From Caldicellulosiruptor kronotskyensis 2002 (GTDB lineage Bacteria > Bacillota > Thermoanaerobacteria > Caldicellulosiruptorales > Caldicellulosiruptoraceae), in contig NC_014720.1 in NCBI RefSeq assembly GCF_000166775.1, positions 1,420,501-1,484,500 of the forward strand: DNA of 64,000 nt, given 5' to 3'. Below are positions 37,880 to 50,618 of this stretch, one piece after another (positions within the stretch are counted from its first letter, which is position 1; each line of letters opens with the position of its first letter). Both the position numbers and the translations under genes were made by a program. Below the pieces are notes generated by a model. The model saw only the letters and a program-made list of their open reading frames with translations, was not told the DNA's origin and searched no databases.

Positions 37880-38371
37880 ATGTTTGAGCTCAGGGTATTT
37901 GAAAATATATTCTTCTGGGCAATTATAAACTTTTTGATACTTTACCTCATATACAAAAAGTTTTTCTTCCAAAGAGTTACGCAATTTATGGAAAAAAGAT
38001 CCCAGATGATTCAAGATCAACTTGATTTTGCAGCAAAGTCAAAAGAAGAAGCAATAAAGCTAAAAGAAGAATATGAAAATATACTAGCCCAGGCACATGC
38101 AAAGGCAAATGAAATTGTTGAAAGCGCAACCTTAGAGGCACAAAAACAAGCAGCCGAAATTATTGAAAATGCAAAACTTGAAGCTAACAGAATTATTGAA
38201 GATGCGCTCAGACAATTTGAGATTGAAAAGAAGAAGCAAATAAACGAACTTAAAAACCAGTTTGTTTCAATTGCACTTCTTGCTGCATCGAAGGTTATTG
38301 AGAAAAATTTAAATACAGAGGAAAATAAGAAGATGGTTGAGAACATATTTGATGAGGCAGGGGTTGCTTAA
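37880..38371 (+). CDS. atpF: ATP synthase Fo subunit b
   Basis: 163 residues. One N-terminal membrane helix (about 8-28, [18 protein letters not shown]), then a long charged helix of the peripheral stalk with many Ala, Glu and Lys ([23 protein letters not shown] and onward). ATG 37880 has an AAGGAGATG site; longer in-frame starts would include the atpE hairpin region. It is the only b-type gene here, so the stalk is a b2 homodimer. Confidence 0.93.
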   Translation: MFELRVFENIFFWAIINFLILYLIYKKFFFQRVTQFMEKRSQMIQDQLDFAAKSKEEAIKLKEEYENILAQAHAKANEIVESATLEAQKQAAEIIENAKLEANRIIEDALRQFEIEKKKQINELKNQFVSIALLAASKVIEKNLNTEENKKMVENIFDEAGVA

Positions 38372-38373
38372 AA

Positions 38374-40454
<2,081 letters not shown>

Positions 40455-40467
40455 GTGAGATTACAAG

Positions 40468-41346
40468 ATGGCGAACAAAACAAGATGGATAAAATCAAGG
40501 ATCAGAAGTGTCAATGAAACAAAAAAGATAACAAGGGCAATGTATCTTATCTCTGCATCAAAGGTGAAAAGGCTCAGAGATAGACTCGATAGCACAAGAC
40601 CTTATTTTGAAAAGGTAAATGAGTTTATGAAAGATCTGATTTTACATGGAATAAAAACCCCGCACATTCTTTTTGAAGGGTCGTATAAAGAGGGGAAGAA
40701 GAAAATAGGAGTTATAGTTATCAGTGGCGACAAAGGGTTATGTGGTGGGTATAATGCAAACGTTCTGAAAAGTACAATCAGCTTATATGAAAATTTAGCG
40801 AAAGAAGCGGATGTGACGTTTTTTCCTGTAGGTGTGGTAGGTCGAAACTTTTTAGTTCGTCATGGATATCAAGTTGAAGAAGATTTTAATTATCAAACAC
40901 AGTCTGTTTCTGTAAAGTTTGCAAGACTCATTTCGCAAAAGATTGTGAAAAAATATTATACTGGTGAAGTTCATGAAGTTTACATCATTTACACAAAACT
41001 TGTTTCAACCATAAGACAAGAAGTTACTGTCAAAAAGCTTTTGCCTCTCGATAAGACAGAATTTGGTATAGAAGATGACAAAAGCGATGAGATGATAATC
41101 TACGAGCCAGACCCAGTTTCTGTACTTGACATCGTTATTTATGAATACATCAAAGGAATTATCTTTGGGGCTATGATGGACTCATATGTGAGTGAACTTG
41201 CTGCAAGGATGACAGCAATGGACAATGCAACAAAAAGTGCTGATGAGATGATACAAAAACTTATTTTAAAACTCAACAGAGAACGTCAGGCTGTGATTAC
41301 CCAAGAAATTTCAGAAATTATAAGTGGTGCTGCAGCTTTGAAATAA
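40468..41346 (+). CDS. atpG: ATP synthase F1 subunit gamma
   Basis: 292 residues. Central shaft: N-terminal helix [27 protein letters not shown], the central [14 protein letters not shown], and the C-terminal helix with [17 protein letters not shown] and [23 protein letters not shown]. It lies between alpha and beta as in most bacterial operons. Confidence 0.97.
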   Translation: MANKTRWIKSRIRSVNETKKITRAMYLISASKVKRLRDRLDSTRPYFEKVNEFMKDLILHGIKTPHILFEGSYKEGKKKIGVIVISGDKGLCGGYNANVLKSTISLYENLAKEADVTFFPVGVVGRNFLVRHGYQVEEDFNYQTQSVSVKFARLISQKIVKKYYTGEVHEVYIIYTKLVSTIRQEVTVKKLLPLDKTEFGIEDDKSDEMIIYEPDPVSVLDIVIYEYIKGIIFGAMMDSYVSELAARMTAMDNATKSADEMIQKLILKLNRERQAVITQEISEIISGAAALK

Positions 41347-41385
41347 TATTTTTAACAATCTTGATTTTAGTTTGAGGGAGTGTAG

Positions 41386-42795
<1,410 letters not shown>

Positions 42796-42815
42796 ATTTT
42801 GAGGTGAATTTAAAG

Positions 42816-43229
42816 ATGGCTGAATTTGAATTAGAGGTTCTCCAGCCTGAAAGGGTATTTTTTAAAGATAAGGTTGAAATGATAGTTTTGAGAACAATAG
42901 ATGGTGAAATAGGTATTATGGCAAACCATCAGCCTATTGTTGTTCCCATTGGTATTGGAAAGTTGAGGATAAAAAAAGATGGAAAGTGGAGAGAAGCAGC
43001 CATTGCTGGTGGTTTGCTTGAGGTAAAAAATAATAAGGCAACAATATTGAGTGATGCTGTAGAGTGGCCAGAGGAAATAGACAGACAAAGAGCACTTTTG
43101 GCAAAAGAAAGGGCAGAAAAGAGACTTGAGCAGAAACTTCCTCCTGATGAATATGAAAGGTACAGGGCAGCACTGTACAGAGCACTAAACAGGCTAAAAC
43201 TTGCCGAAGAAAATAAAAAGGAGATATAA
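42816..43229 (+). CDS. atpC: ATP synthase F1 subunit epsilon
   Basis: 137 residues. N-terminal beta-sandwich (FELEVLQPERVFFKDKVEMI, DGEIGIMANHQPIV) and a two-helix C-terminal arm (EEIDRQRALLAKERAEKRLEQ; YRAALYRALNRLKLAEE), the part that can inhibit ATP hydrolysis. ATG 42816 has a GAGGTGA site 8 nt upstream. It is the last atp gene and is followed by a strong terminator. Confidence 0.95.
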   Translation: MAEFELEVLQPERVFFKDKVEMIVLRTIDGEIGIMANHQPIVVPIGIGKLRIKKDGKWREAAIAGGLLEVKNNKATILSDAVEWPEEIDRQRALLAKERAEKRLEQKLPPDEYERYRAALYRALNRLKLAEENKKEI

Positions 43230-43233
43230 AAAG

Positions 43234-43271
43234 GGCAGTGCAATTTTCTTTGCACTGCCTCATTTATTTTT
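43234..43271. terminator. Bidirectional terminator after atpC
   Basis: GGCAGTGCAA (43234-43243) pairs with TTGCACTGCC (43250-43259), 10 bp. T-rich on the plus side and AAAAAG read as CTTTTT on the minus side, between convergent genes. Confidence 0.88.
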
Positions 43272-43797
43272 TCTTTTTTCCTTTTTTCTTTTCAGATTTT
43301 GTTTCCTTTTTTGATTTGTTATTTGTCTCTTCTTCAGATGAGGAATTTTCATCTTCAATCTCAGATTTTTCTTCATAGTCCTCTGATTCTTCCTTTATAT
43401 CTTCATCATCCAATAGAATTTCTTCTTCTACTTCTAATTCTTCTAAATCTAATGGTGCGTCAACAAGGTCAAGTTCTTCATCAGGTAGCTGAGTTAGAAT
43501 ATCTGGTTCTATATCTACAAAATCATTTTCAAATAACTCTGAGCCAGTTTCTTCCTTGACTACTTCTTCTTCAATTTCAGAGTCATCAACAACTCCAGTG
43601 AGCAGCCTTTCTTCAAAGCAAGACTCACACATGTCTTGGTCTTCTGGAATATACTCTTCATGACAATATGGGCATAGTTTCATGTTTGCCTCTGTAACCT
43701 TTTTTAGCTGTTCTAAGTCCTTTTTGCACACAGGGCACAAATCTTGATCATCCGGAATTCTATTAAGTTCGCATCTTGGACAGTATTTATAACCCAT
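43264..43797 (-). CDS. Twin zinc-ribbon protein with long acidic region and lysine tail
   Basis: 177 residues; no named family recognised. Two near-identical zinc ribbons open the protein: C6-x2-C9-x11-C21-x2-C24 and C42-x2-C45-x11-C57-x2-C60, both sharing the core IPxDQDxC. The middle, about 75-155, is almost all Glu, Asp, Ser, Leu and Val, predicted disordered. The last 25 residues are Lys-rich (KKETKSEKKKGKKKK). It has no signal peptide. ATG at 43797 has a GGGGGAAAG site; a longer in-frame start at 43830 lacks one and would run through a palindrome. Possible nucleic-acid or protein-binding adaptor, but that is only a guess from composition. Confidence 0.7.
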   Translation of the reverse strand: MGYKYCPRCELNRIPDDQDLCPVCKKDLEQLKKVTEANMKLCPYCHEEYIPEDQDMCESCFEERLLTGVVDDSEIEEEVVKEETGSELFENDFVDIEPDILTQLPDEELDLVDAPLDLEELEVEEEILLDDEDIKEESEDYEEKSEIEDENSSSEEETNNKSKKETKSEKKKGKKKK

Positions 43798-43815
43798 TTT
43801 CTTTCCCCCTAAAAT

Positions 43816-43830
43816 GTGATATGCTATCAC
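43816..43830. promoter_or_regulatory. Palindrome in the divergent intergenic region
   Basis: GTGATA (43816-43821) and TATCAC (43825-43830) are exact inverted arms with a 3-bp centre, 19 nt from the zinc-ribbon start codon. Looks like a small operator; the binding protein is unknown. Confidence 0.35.
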
Positions 43831-43946
43831 AATAATATTAATTACTCTTCAAGAAAAAATCAACTAAAATTTGCTTAACATTATTAATCATTTTTGCTAC
43901 TATAAAAACATAGGAAGTAAGAGAGAAAAGGAGAAGAGAGAATTTA

Positions 43947-44798
43947 GTGTTCGGATATGTGGTTCCTTATAAGCCAGAACTAAAAGTGCGAGAATATGAA
44001 TATTACAAGGCAGTTTACTGTGGTATATGTCTTCAGACAAGAAAGATAGGAAACCTTCCGCGAGTATTTCTTAACTATGATTTTGTTTTTTTGTATCTTG
44101 TACTAAAAGAACATTTTAAAGTCAAAGATGAGTTAGGAAAAACAAGGTGTATTGCTCACCCACTTAAGGAAAGGTTCTTTTTGAAACCTAATGAAATCTT
44201 GGAATATGTGAGCAACCAAATGGTTTTTTTGAGTTTTTTCAAGCTTTATGATAATATTCTTGATGAAAAGAATGTATTTAGTTATATTCCTTATAGTATT
44301 CTGAAATTGTATATAAATAAGATAACAAAATCACATCGAGAACCGTTTGAGAAGATAAAAGAATTGTTTAAAAAACAAATGTCTCTTGAGAAAAATGGCT
44401 ATAAAAGTATAGATGAACTTGCACACAATTTTGGTAATATTTTAGCCGAAATATTTGCTTACAATGACCAAGAACTTTTGAAACAGATTGGGTATTATAC
44501 AGGTGTGTGGGTATACATCATCGATGCTATTGACGACTATATTGATGATGTGAAGAAAAAGAGATATAATTGTCTGAAATACCACTTTGAAAAGTGTAGG
44601 CAGGATAAAAGACTTTTTGAATATGAACTCAGCATTCTGAAGGTAAGTTTGGAAAATTATCTTGCCATATTAAGCGACTATATTAAGGGGTATAATAATT
44701 CAATACTGGACAACATTGTTCAGGTAGGTATGTACTCAAAAACACAGCAGGTCTTAGAGCGTTTTACAACAAACTTCTTTAAGGAGTTGAAGGAGTAA
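43947..44798 (+). CDS. DUF5685-like protein
   Basis: 283 residues. The N-terminus [28 protein letters not shown] is the recognisable start of this family, which is common in Clostridia and always of unknown function. There is a CGIC pair near residue 25, a lone Cys-His (RCIAHPL) near 73, and a helical remainder with [19 protein letters not shown], an Asp-rich segment reminiscent of the DDxxD motif of isoprenoid/terpenoid-type enzymes but not proof of one. The start is GTG 43947 behind AAAGGAGAAGAG. It shares one base with the J-domain gene that follows, so they are translated together. Confidence 0.7.
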   Translation: MFGYVVPYKPELKVREYEYYKAVYCGICLQTRKIGNLPRVFLNYDFVFLYLVLKEHFKVKDELGKTRCIAHPLKERFFLKPNEILEYVSNQMVFLSFFKLYDNILDEKNVFSYIPYSILKLYINKITKSHREPFEKIKELFKKQMSLEKNGYKSIDELAHNFGNILAEIFAYNDQELLKQIGYYTGVWVYIIDAIDDYIDDVKKKRYNCLKYHFEKCRQDKRLFEYELSILKVSLENYLAILSDYIKGYNNSILDNIVQVGMYSKTQQVLERFTTNFFKELKE

Positions 44799-45373
44799 TG
44801 AGAGACCCATATGAGGTTTTGGGTGTGAGAAAAGGTGCTTCAAAGGAAGAAATAAAAAAAGCTTATCTTGATCTTGTAAAAAAGTACCATCCCGATAAGT
44901 TTAAGGACAATCCTTTAAGAGAACTTGCAGAAGAAAAGTTAAAAGAGATAAATGAAGCATATAATATCCTTATGAACGATCAATATTCAAACTATGAATA
45001 CTCTACATACGAACAAACCTCTCTCTACCAACAGGTGAGAGACTTGATTATGCAGGGTAATATAGCTCAAGCAGAAAGTCTGCTAAATCAAAACCCTCGA
45101 AATGACGCAGAATGGTTCTATTTGATGGGAATAATATATCAAAAAAGAGGATGGATAAATCAAGCATACCGATTTTTTCTTGAAGCCTATAATCGTGACC
45201 CTGGAAATTATGAGTACAGACGCGCAAAAGAACAGTTTGAAATGGCTTCAAGAAATTATGAATGGTCAGCATACAATAGGGGATATAGAAGACATGATGA
45301 CTGCGACATTTGTACAATATGTCAGATAATTGCATGTTGGGAATGTTGTTGTGATAACGATATAGGTTGCTAA
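44798..45373 (+). CDS. J-domain protein with cysteine-rich tail
   Basis: 191 residues. J domain 1-65: [20 protein letters not shown], the HPD motif in [10 protein letters not shown], and [14 protein letters not shown] short helical-repeat (TPR-like) part follows at about 85-145 ([21 protein letters not shown]). The last 25 residues hold eight cysteines, including CDIC-TIC and CCCDN-type clusters, which could bind metal. It should recruit DnaK through HPD, but lacks the G/F and zinc-finger regions of true DnaJ. It is coupled to the DUF5685-like gene. Confidence 0.82.
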   Translation: MRDPYEVLGVRKGASKEEIKKAYLDLVKKYHPDKFKDNPLRELAEEKLKEINEAYNILMNDQYSNYEYSTYEQTSLYQQVRDLIMQGNIAQAESLLNQNPRNDAEWFYLMGIIYQKRGWINQAYRFFLEAYNRDPGNYEYRRAKEQFEMASRNYEWSAYNRGYRRHDDCDICTICQIIACWECCCDNDIGC

Positions 45374-45388
45374 GGAGGTTTCCTTTTT

Positions 45389-46663
45389 GTGATAAAACTT
45401 CACACACTTTCAAACGGTATAAGGCTTGTATATGAAAAAATTGATACAGTAAAAACTGTGAGTATAGGGATTTGGGTCTTGGCTGGTTCAAGGTATGAGA
45501 CAAAAAAGATAAATGGAATTTCTCATTTTATAGAGCATATTTTATTCAAAGGCACTAAAAATAGAAGTGCGAAAGAAATTGTATATGAAATTGAATCAAT
45601 TGGTGGACAGATAAATGCTTTTACTGCAAAGGAGTATACATGTTTTTATGTAAGGGTTTTAGATGAGTTTTTACAAAAAGGTTTTGATATTTTGTCAGAC
45701 TTAATTTTAAATCCTGTCATTGCTTTAGAAGAGATGGAAAAAGAGAAAACAGTAATTATTGAAGAAATCAACATGACAAAAGAGGACCCTGAAGAGATAC
45801 TGTATCAGTCACTTAATAATTTGATATGGAAAAACCAGACTCTTTCGTATCCTATAATTGGAAAAGAATCAACTGTAAAAAAGATAGATAGAAATAAAAT
45901 TGAAAATTATATGAGAGAAAGATATATTCCTCAAAACATTGTAATATCTGTTGCTGGTAATTTTGAAGAAGAGAAGCTTATAGAGTTTGCAGAGATGTAC
46001 TTTGGAGATTGGAAGTGTTCAAACAGTAAAAAAGATAGCTTTGATTTTATTTCAAAACCAGCTTTTAATAGAGGTGCTGTCATTAAAAACAAGAAGGTTG
46101 ACCAAGCTCATTTGGCAATTACATTTGAAGGTTTTGGGCAGGAAGATGAAAAGGTGTATGAGCTTTTGGTTTTATCCAATATTCTTGGTGGGGGAATGAG
46201 CTCACGGCTTTTCCAGCGAATAAGAGAGGAGTTGGGACTTGTATATAGCATAACCTCGTTTGTGAGCACATTCAAAGATGCTGGAGTTCTTATTATCTAT
46301 GCAGGAACAAACCCGAAAAATATTTCAGCAGTATACAAAGAAATCATGAGTCAGCTACGTCTCTTTTTAAAAGGAGAAATCTTACTTGATGAGGTTGAAG
46401 TTGCCAAACAGCAGATAAAAGGGAGTATTATATTTGGTCTTGAAAACACAAGCAGCCGAATGTCAAATATGGGGAAAAATATGTTACTTTTAAACAAAAT
46501 TATGGAACTTGAACACATTACAAAGATTATAGATTCAATTGACTATATAAAGGTTATTGACACAGCAAGAGAAGTTTTATCAAAGGAATTTTCAGTTGCT
46601 GTTGTTGGGAATAAAAGAGAAATGGATTTAAAAATCTTTGAACAAAGAATATTGACACAATAG
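45389..46663 (+). CDS. M16-family zinc peptidase (MlpA/YmxG-like)
   Basis: 424 residues. The inverted zinc motif HxxEH is seen as HFIEH at about residue 50, with the third ligand Glu further on in the EEINM stretch. [19 protein letters not shown] and [20 protein letters not shown] are the family markers for the N- and C-terminal halves. The closest clostridial-Bacillus homologue is MlpA/YmxG. The start is GTG 45389 after TAAGGAGG. It heads a chain of dut, ymxH-like and further genes. Confidence 0.93.
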   Translation: MIKLHTLSNGIRLVYEKIDTVKTVSIGIWVLAGSRYETKKINGISHFIEHILFKGTKNRSAKEIVYEIESIGGQINAFTAKEYTCFYVRVLDEFLQKGFDILSDLILNPVIALEEMEKEKTVIIEEINMTKEDPEEILYQSLNNLIWKNQTLSYPIIGKESTVKKIDRNKIENYMRERYIPQNIVISVAGNFEEEKLIEFAEMYFGDWKCSNSKKDSFDFISKPAFNRGAVIKNKKVDQAHLAITFEGFGQEDEKVYELLVLSNILGGGMSSRLFQRIREELGLVYSITSFVSTFKDAGVLIIYAGTNPKNISAVYKEIMSQLRLFLKGEILLDEVEVAKQQIKGSIIFGLENTSSRMSNMGKNMLLLNKIMELEHITKIIDSIDYIKVIDTAREVLSKEFSVAVVGNKREMDLKIFEQRILTQ

Positions 46664-46680
46664 AAAGGAGAAAGGCATTT

Positions 46681-47124
46681 ATGGTCCTGAGGGTAAAAAG
46701 AGCAAAGGATGCAAAGGATCTACCGCTTCCAACATATATTTCAAGCGGGGCGGCGGGAATGGATCTGTTTGCGTGTGTTGAAAAAGAAGAGATTATAAAC
46801 CCTGGTGAGATAAAGCTCATCAGAACAGGTCTTTACATTGAACTTCCGGAAGGATATGAAGCGCAGGTACGACCTCGCAGTGGCCTTGCTTTAAAACATG
46901 GTATCACTGTTTTAAATTCTCCTGGAACAATCGATAGTGATTACAGGGGGGAGATAGGAGTAATATTAATTAACCTTGGCAATGAACCTTTTGTAGTAAA
47001 GAGAGGAGATAGGATAGCTCAGATGGTAATATCAAAGTTTGAAAGGGTAGCAAAGATCGAAGAGGCAGAAGAGCTATCAACAACCTCCAGAGCAGACAGA
47101 GGATTTGGTTCAAGTGGTTTATAG
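46681..47124 (+). CDS. dut: dUTP diphosphatase
   Basis: 147 residues, homotrimeric dUTPase with all five motifs: [49 protein letters not shown] and [11 protein letters not shown]. It removes dUTP and supplies dUMP. ATG 46681 follows AGAAAGGAG. It sits inside a possible operon with the M16 peptidase. Confidence 0.96.
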   Translation: MVLRVKRAKDAKDLPLPTYISSGAAGMDLFACVEKEEIINPGEIKLIRTGLYIELPEGYEAQVRPRSGLALKHGITVLNSPGTIDSDYRGEIGVILINLGNEPFVVKRGDRIAQMVISKFERVAKIEEAEELSTTSRADRGFGSSGL

Positions 47125-47145
47125 AAAAGGTAGGTGGGTAAAAGT

Positions 47146-47382
47146 ATGCTTTTGAGCGAAATAAAAAATTCAAAACCCGTTGTATCTCAGCAGTCAGGCA
47201 GAATTGTAGGAAGTTCTGAGTTGTTAGAGTTAATAATTGACGACGAAGGGAATATACTGAGCATTGAGCTAAAAAAGAAACGGGGATTTAGGTGGGAGAC
47301 AGAAGTAATTCCATGGAATGATATTATTGTGATAGGTGAGGATGTAATAATTGCAAATATAAAAGAGGAGGAACCTGAATGA
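47146..47382 (+). CDS. ymxH: YlmC/YmxH-family PRC-barrel-like protein
   Basis: 78 residues. A small barrel-type fold with MLLSEIKNSKPVVSQQSGRIVGSSELLELIID, WNDIIVIGEDVIIA at the end. This matches the YlmC/YmxH group, found next to the M16 peptidase in Bacillus and annotated as sporulation-linked. ATG 47146 lies 9 nt after AAAGGTAGGTGG; a GTG at 47134 overlaps this. It overlaps the next gene by 4 nt. Confidence 0.78.
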   Translation: MLLSEIKNSKPVVSQQSGRIVGSSELLELIIDDEGNILSIELKKKRGFRWETEVIPWNDIIVIGEDVIIANIKEEEPE

Positions 47383-47969
47383 TTCTTCCAACCTCTCTTT
47401 TTGGCTTTTCAAAGTCTCAAGTGAGAAGTTATATTGAAAATCTTACCCAAAGTTTTGAAAATTTAATTTCTAAGCTTGATAGAGAAAGAGACCTTTTGAC
47501 TTTAGAAAACGAAAGACTTGCAAAAGAGATAGAAAAGTTTAAAAAGAATTTGTCTAATTTACATATCAAGGATATCGAATATTATAAAGCTTTCATTGAG
47601 GACTTTTTTGTAAGCGAATGGGAGGAATACTATTCAAAAAAAGCACAAGAAGTTCAGATAGAATATTCAAAAACCTTAGATGAACTTGAAAAGATTAAAG
47701 AAAGTATAATTCAGCATATTCAATATCTTGAAAAATACAAAGAAGAAATCTTAAAAAGACTTTACAATTTGGTAGATGAAATAGAAAGATTTTTAGACGA
47801 CGATGAGCGTTTGCCAGCCAAAAAATTACAAAAAGACTTTTATGTGGACGATGAGTTGATACTACCTGCAGGAGTTGTTATAAACCATGAGGTAATTGAA
47901 AGTATGAGGGAGAAAGGCTTTTTGATTGAATTTTTGAAACATCTTGCAAAGGAGGAGGAAGAAGAATGA
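47379..47969 (+). CDS. DivIVA-like coiled-coil protein (second copy)
   Basis: 196 residues. The opening SLFGFSKSQVRSYIENLTQSF looks like the DivIVA N-terminal domain, as in the protein at 622, and is followed by a long coiled coil (about 25-135). After it lies a short conserved-looking segment (about 160-190: LILPAGVVINHEVIESMREK), absent from the other copy. The two may be diverged paralogues. It is overlapped by 4 nt on both sides, by ymxH and by the regulator gene. Confidence 0.65.
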   Translation: MILPTSLFGFSKSQVRSYIENLTQSFENLISKLDRERDLLTLENERLAKEIEKFKKNLSNLHIKDIEYYKAFIEDFFVSEWEEYYSKKAQEVQIEYSKTLDELEKIKESIIQHIQYLEKYKEEILKRLYNLVDEIERFLDDDERLPAKKLQKDFYVDDELILPAGVVINHEVIESMREKGFLIEFLKHLAKEEEEE

Positions 47970-48454
47970 ACATTGAAATAAAGGTTTTGGAGATTTTAGA
48001 ACAAAATCCAAAACTCTCTGCTCAAGAGATTGCAGTAATGCTTGGCGAAGATAAGGAAAACATTGAAGAGGTTATAAAAAAGCTTGAACAAGATAAGGTT
48101 ATTGTAAAGTATCATACAATTGTAAACTGGGAAAAAACTGAAAAAGAAGTGGTTGAAGCAATTGTTGAGGTGAAAGTAACTCCCCAGAGAGGGTTTGGTT
48201 ATGACGCCATTGCTAAAAGAATTTATAAGTTTCCTGAAGTAAAAGCTGTATATTTGCTTTCGGGAGATTATGACCTGCACGTTGTTGTAGAGGGCAAGAG
48301 CATGAAAGATATTGCTCAGTTTGTTGGTTCTAAACTTGCACCACTTGAATATGTTCTTTCAACAGCAACCCACTTTATTATGAAAAAGTACAAAGATGCA
48401 GGTGTGATACTTGAAGATGGCGAAAAGGACGACAGGGAGGTTATAACACTGTGA
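47966..48454 (+). CDS. Lrp/AsnC-family transcriptional regulator
   Basis: 162 residues. The HTH at about 1-50 (VLEILEQNPKLSAQEIAVMLG) is followed by the RAM ligand-binding domain (about 65-140), with VYLLSGDYDLHVVVEG as marker. Bacterial Lrp proteins sense amino acids. It overlaps the aminotransferase gene by 4 nt, as with yugG-yugH of B. subtilis, so it may control that gene or nearby amino-acid metabolism. Confidence 0.88.
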   Translation: MNIEIKVLEILEQNPKLSAQEIAVMLGEDKENIEEVIKKLEQDKVIVKYHTIVNWEKTEKEVVEAIVEVKVTPQRGFGYDAIAKRIYKFPEVKAVYLLSGDYDLHVVVEGKSMKDIAQFVGSKLAPLEYVLSTATHFIMKKYKDAGVILEDGEKDDREVITL

Positions 48455-49674
48455 GTAATTTAGAAAAATATATTTCAAAGAGCGTTCAAAGCGTTCCACC
48501 CTCAGGTATTAGGAAATTTTTTGATATTGTATCTGAAATGAAGGATGCCCTATCACTTGGAGTTGGTGAACCTGATTTTGTAACTCCATGGAACATTCGC
48601 GAGATGGGGATATATTCTATTGAAGAAGGACATACCCACTATACATCAAATTTCGGGCTTCTGGAGCTGAGAAAAGAGATTAGCAGGTATTTGAAAGATA
48701 GATTCGACCTTAGTTATCCAAATTACAGAGATCAGATTTTAGTAACTGTTGGGGCAAGCGAAGCAATCGATATTGCTTTAAGAAGTATAGTAAATCCTGG
48801 TGATGAGGTTTTGATTCCTGAACCCTGTTTTGTTTCATACAAACCATGTGTAATTTTTGCAGGTGGTGTACCGATAGAGATTGAAACAAGACCGGAAAAC
48901 GACTTTAAACTTAGAGCAGAGGATATTTTGCCCAAAATATCTTCCAGAACTAAGGCTATTATTTTATCTTATCCCAATAACCCAACAGGTGCTATTATGA
49001 CAAAAGATGATTTAAAAGAAATTGTTGACATATTAAAAGATAAAGATATCTTAGTAATTTCCGACGAAATATATGCTGAGCTTACATATGAAGGAAGCCA
49101 TGTTTCAATTGCTAATTTCCCTGAAATGAAAGAAAAGACTATTGTTATAAATGGTTTTTCAAAAGCCTTTGCCATGACAGGTTGGAGACTTGGATTTGTT
49201 GCTGCCAATGAGGTTTTTATTAAAGCGATGGCAAAGGTACATCAGTACATTATAATGAGTGCTCCTACATTTTCTCAGTATGCTGCTATTGAAGCACTTA
49301 AAAATGGGCTTTCAGAGGTTGAGAAAATGAAAGAGGAGTATAACAGAAGAAGACGCTACATGGTGAACAGATTTAACAAGATGGGACTTGAGTGTTTTGA
49401 ACCAAAAGGCGCATTTTATGTTTTTCCATCTATAAAGTCCACTGGTCTTCCTTCTGAGGAGTTTGCAGAAAGGCTTTTGTACGAACAAAAAGTAGCAGTT
49501 GTGCCAGGTACTGCATTTGGGAGGTCAGGAGAAGGGTTTATAAGATGTTCATATGCCTATTCGATTGAAACCATAAAACAAGCTTTGGACAGAATAGAAA
49601 AGTTTGTTTTAAGTCTCAAAACTCAAGGTGTCTTCCAGCAAACTCATGAAAATAATGTGGTAGTGGAGAAGTAA
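48451..49674 (+). CDS. PLP-dependent class I/II aminotransferase (YugH/AlaT type)
   Basis: 407 residues. Fold type I: SVQSVPPSGIRKFFDI near the start, LGVGEPDF, SYPNNPTGAIMT, the Schiff-base lysine in NGFSKAFAMTGWRLGF, and RCSYAYSIE near the end. Probably aspartate- or alanine-type; the exact amino donor is not determinable. The start is GTG 48451. Its last 59 nt overlap, on the opposite strand, the end of the pseudouridine synthase gene. Confidence 0.9.
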   Translation: MSNLEKYISKSVQSVPPSGIRKFFDIVSEMKDALSLGVGEPDFVTPWNIREMGIYSIEEGHTHYTSNFGLLELRKEISRYLKDRFDLSYPNYRDQILVTVGASEAIDIALRSIVNPGDEVLIPEPCFVSYKPCVIFAGGVPIEIETRPENDFKLRAEDILPKISSRTKAIILSYPNNPTGAIMTKDDLKEIVDILKDKDILVISDEIYAELTYEGSHVSIANFPEMKEKTIVINGFSKAFAMTGWRLGFVAANEVFIKAMAKVHQYIIMSAPTFSQYAAIEALKNGLSEVEKMKEEYNRRRRYMVNRFNKMGLECFEPKGAFYVFPSIKSTGLPSEEFAERLLYEQKVAVVPGTAFGRSGEGFIRCSYAYSIETIKQALDRIEKFVLSLKTQGVFQQTHENNVVVEK

Positions 49675-50497
49675 TATCGTAGGCTTTATTACTAATTAGT
49701 TTGAAATTAAATCTTATTGAATAAGCGTGAAGAAGCAAAGGAGTATTTTGTGTTTTTTCTTTACCGTAAATACAATCTCCCACAATTGGATGACCAATTG
49801 ATGATAAGTGAACTCTTAGTTGATGTGTTCTGCCCGTTATTGGTTTTAACTTTAACACTGAAAAGTTTTCAAAAGTATCAATAACTTCGTAGTAGGTGAA
49901 GGCAAAACTTCCATCTTGATGAATTTCTCTTTTGATGCCATCATCTGAGCGTTTAATGGGTTTTTCAATAAGCCCGCTTTTTTTTGTGAGTATTCCGTGA
50001 ACAATTGCAATATATGTCTTATCAACTCGTCTTTTTTCAAACTCATATGAAACGATGCTGTGAAAGTAAGAATTTTTAGCAAATACAACTATCCCTGATG
50101 TATCTTTATCTAACCTGTTTATAATGTGTGAAGTAAGGTTTTTAGAATTTAAATAATACTCAACATAGTTTGCGATTGTATCAAAGTAATGTCCTTTAGA
50201 AGGGTGTGAAGGTAAACCAGAAGGTTTGTTTACAAATAAAAAGAAGTTGTCCTCATACAATATGTCTATGCTTCCTTCAACAGGAACTATGTTTGATTTG
50301 GAAAATATCAAATCGACTTCAATTACAGCATTTTCTTGTGGATATTGATGCACAGAATAGATTGGAGGAATAAACCTTATTTGACCATGTGCCTTTAACC
50401 TGCTCATCAGCGTTGAAGAAAAAAAGAGTCTTTTTTGCAATATTTGTTTATATGTCATGTTCAAATCTTCTTTTTTTACCACGTATATTAGCTTCAT
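49616..50497 (-). CDS. RluA-family pseudouridine synthase
   Basis: 293 residues. RluA/RluD catalytic domain with HIINRLDKDTSGIVVFAKN holding the nucleophile Asp, then GRTHQLRVHLSSIGHPIVGD. An N-terminal S4-like part (about 15-50) is weaker but present. It isomerises uridine in rRNA or tRNA; which position cannot be told. AGGAAGGATG serves as RBS on the minus strand. Convergent with the aminotransferase and divergent from era. Confidence 0.92.
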   Translation of the reverse strand: MKLIYVVKKEDLNMTYKQILQKRLFFSSTLMSRLKAHGQIRFIPPIYSVHQYPQENAVIEVDLIFSKSNIVPVEGSIDILYEDNFFLFVNKPSGLPSHPSKGHYFDTIANYVEYYLNSKNLTSHIINRLDKDTSGIVVFAKNSYFHSIVSYEFEKRRVDKTYIAIVHGILTKKSGLIEKPIKRSDDGIKREIHQDGSFAFTYYEVIDTFENFSVLKLKPITGRTHQLRVHLSSIGHPIVGDCIYGKEKTQNTPLLLHAYSIRFNFKLISNKAYDITSPLPHYFHEFAGRHLEF

Positions 50498-50618
50498 AGA
50501 GTTTTTTCATCCTTCCTGTTAAAATTTTTTAACATATGATATGATAATTTATTGAGAGTATCAATAGCTACCACTTTTAAAACAATTATATCACAATACA
50601 ATAGAGGTGATATGCTCT

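Noticed and set aside
43299..43559. Open frame on the plus strand antisense to the zinc-ribbon gene
   Set aside because: It is the mirror of the acidic repeats, giving a leucine-rich nonsense translation with no RBS.
44500..44560. Terpene/prenyl synthase DDxxD motif in the DUF5685-like protein
   Set aside because: The Asp-rich run is single and the second conserved motif of that family is not visible; too little for a functional call.
50518..50533. Palindrome GTTAAAATTTTTTAAC as operator between the pseudouridine synthase gene and era
   Set aside because: Only A/T apart from the ends, in an AT-rich promoter region; expected by chance.
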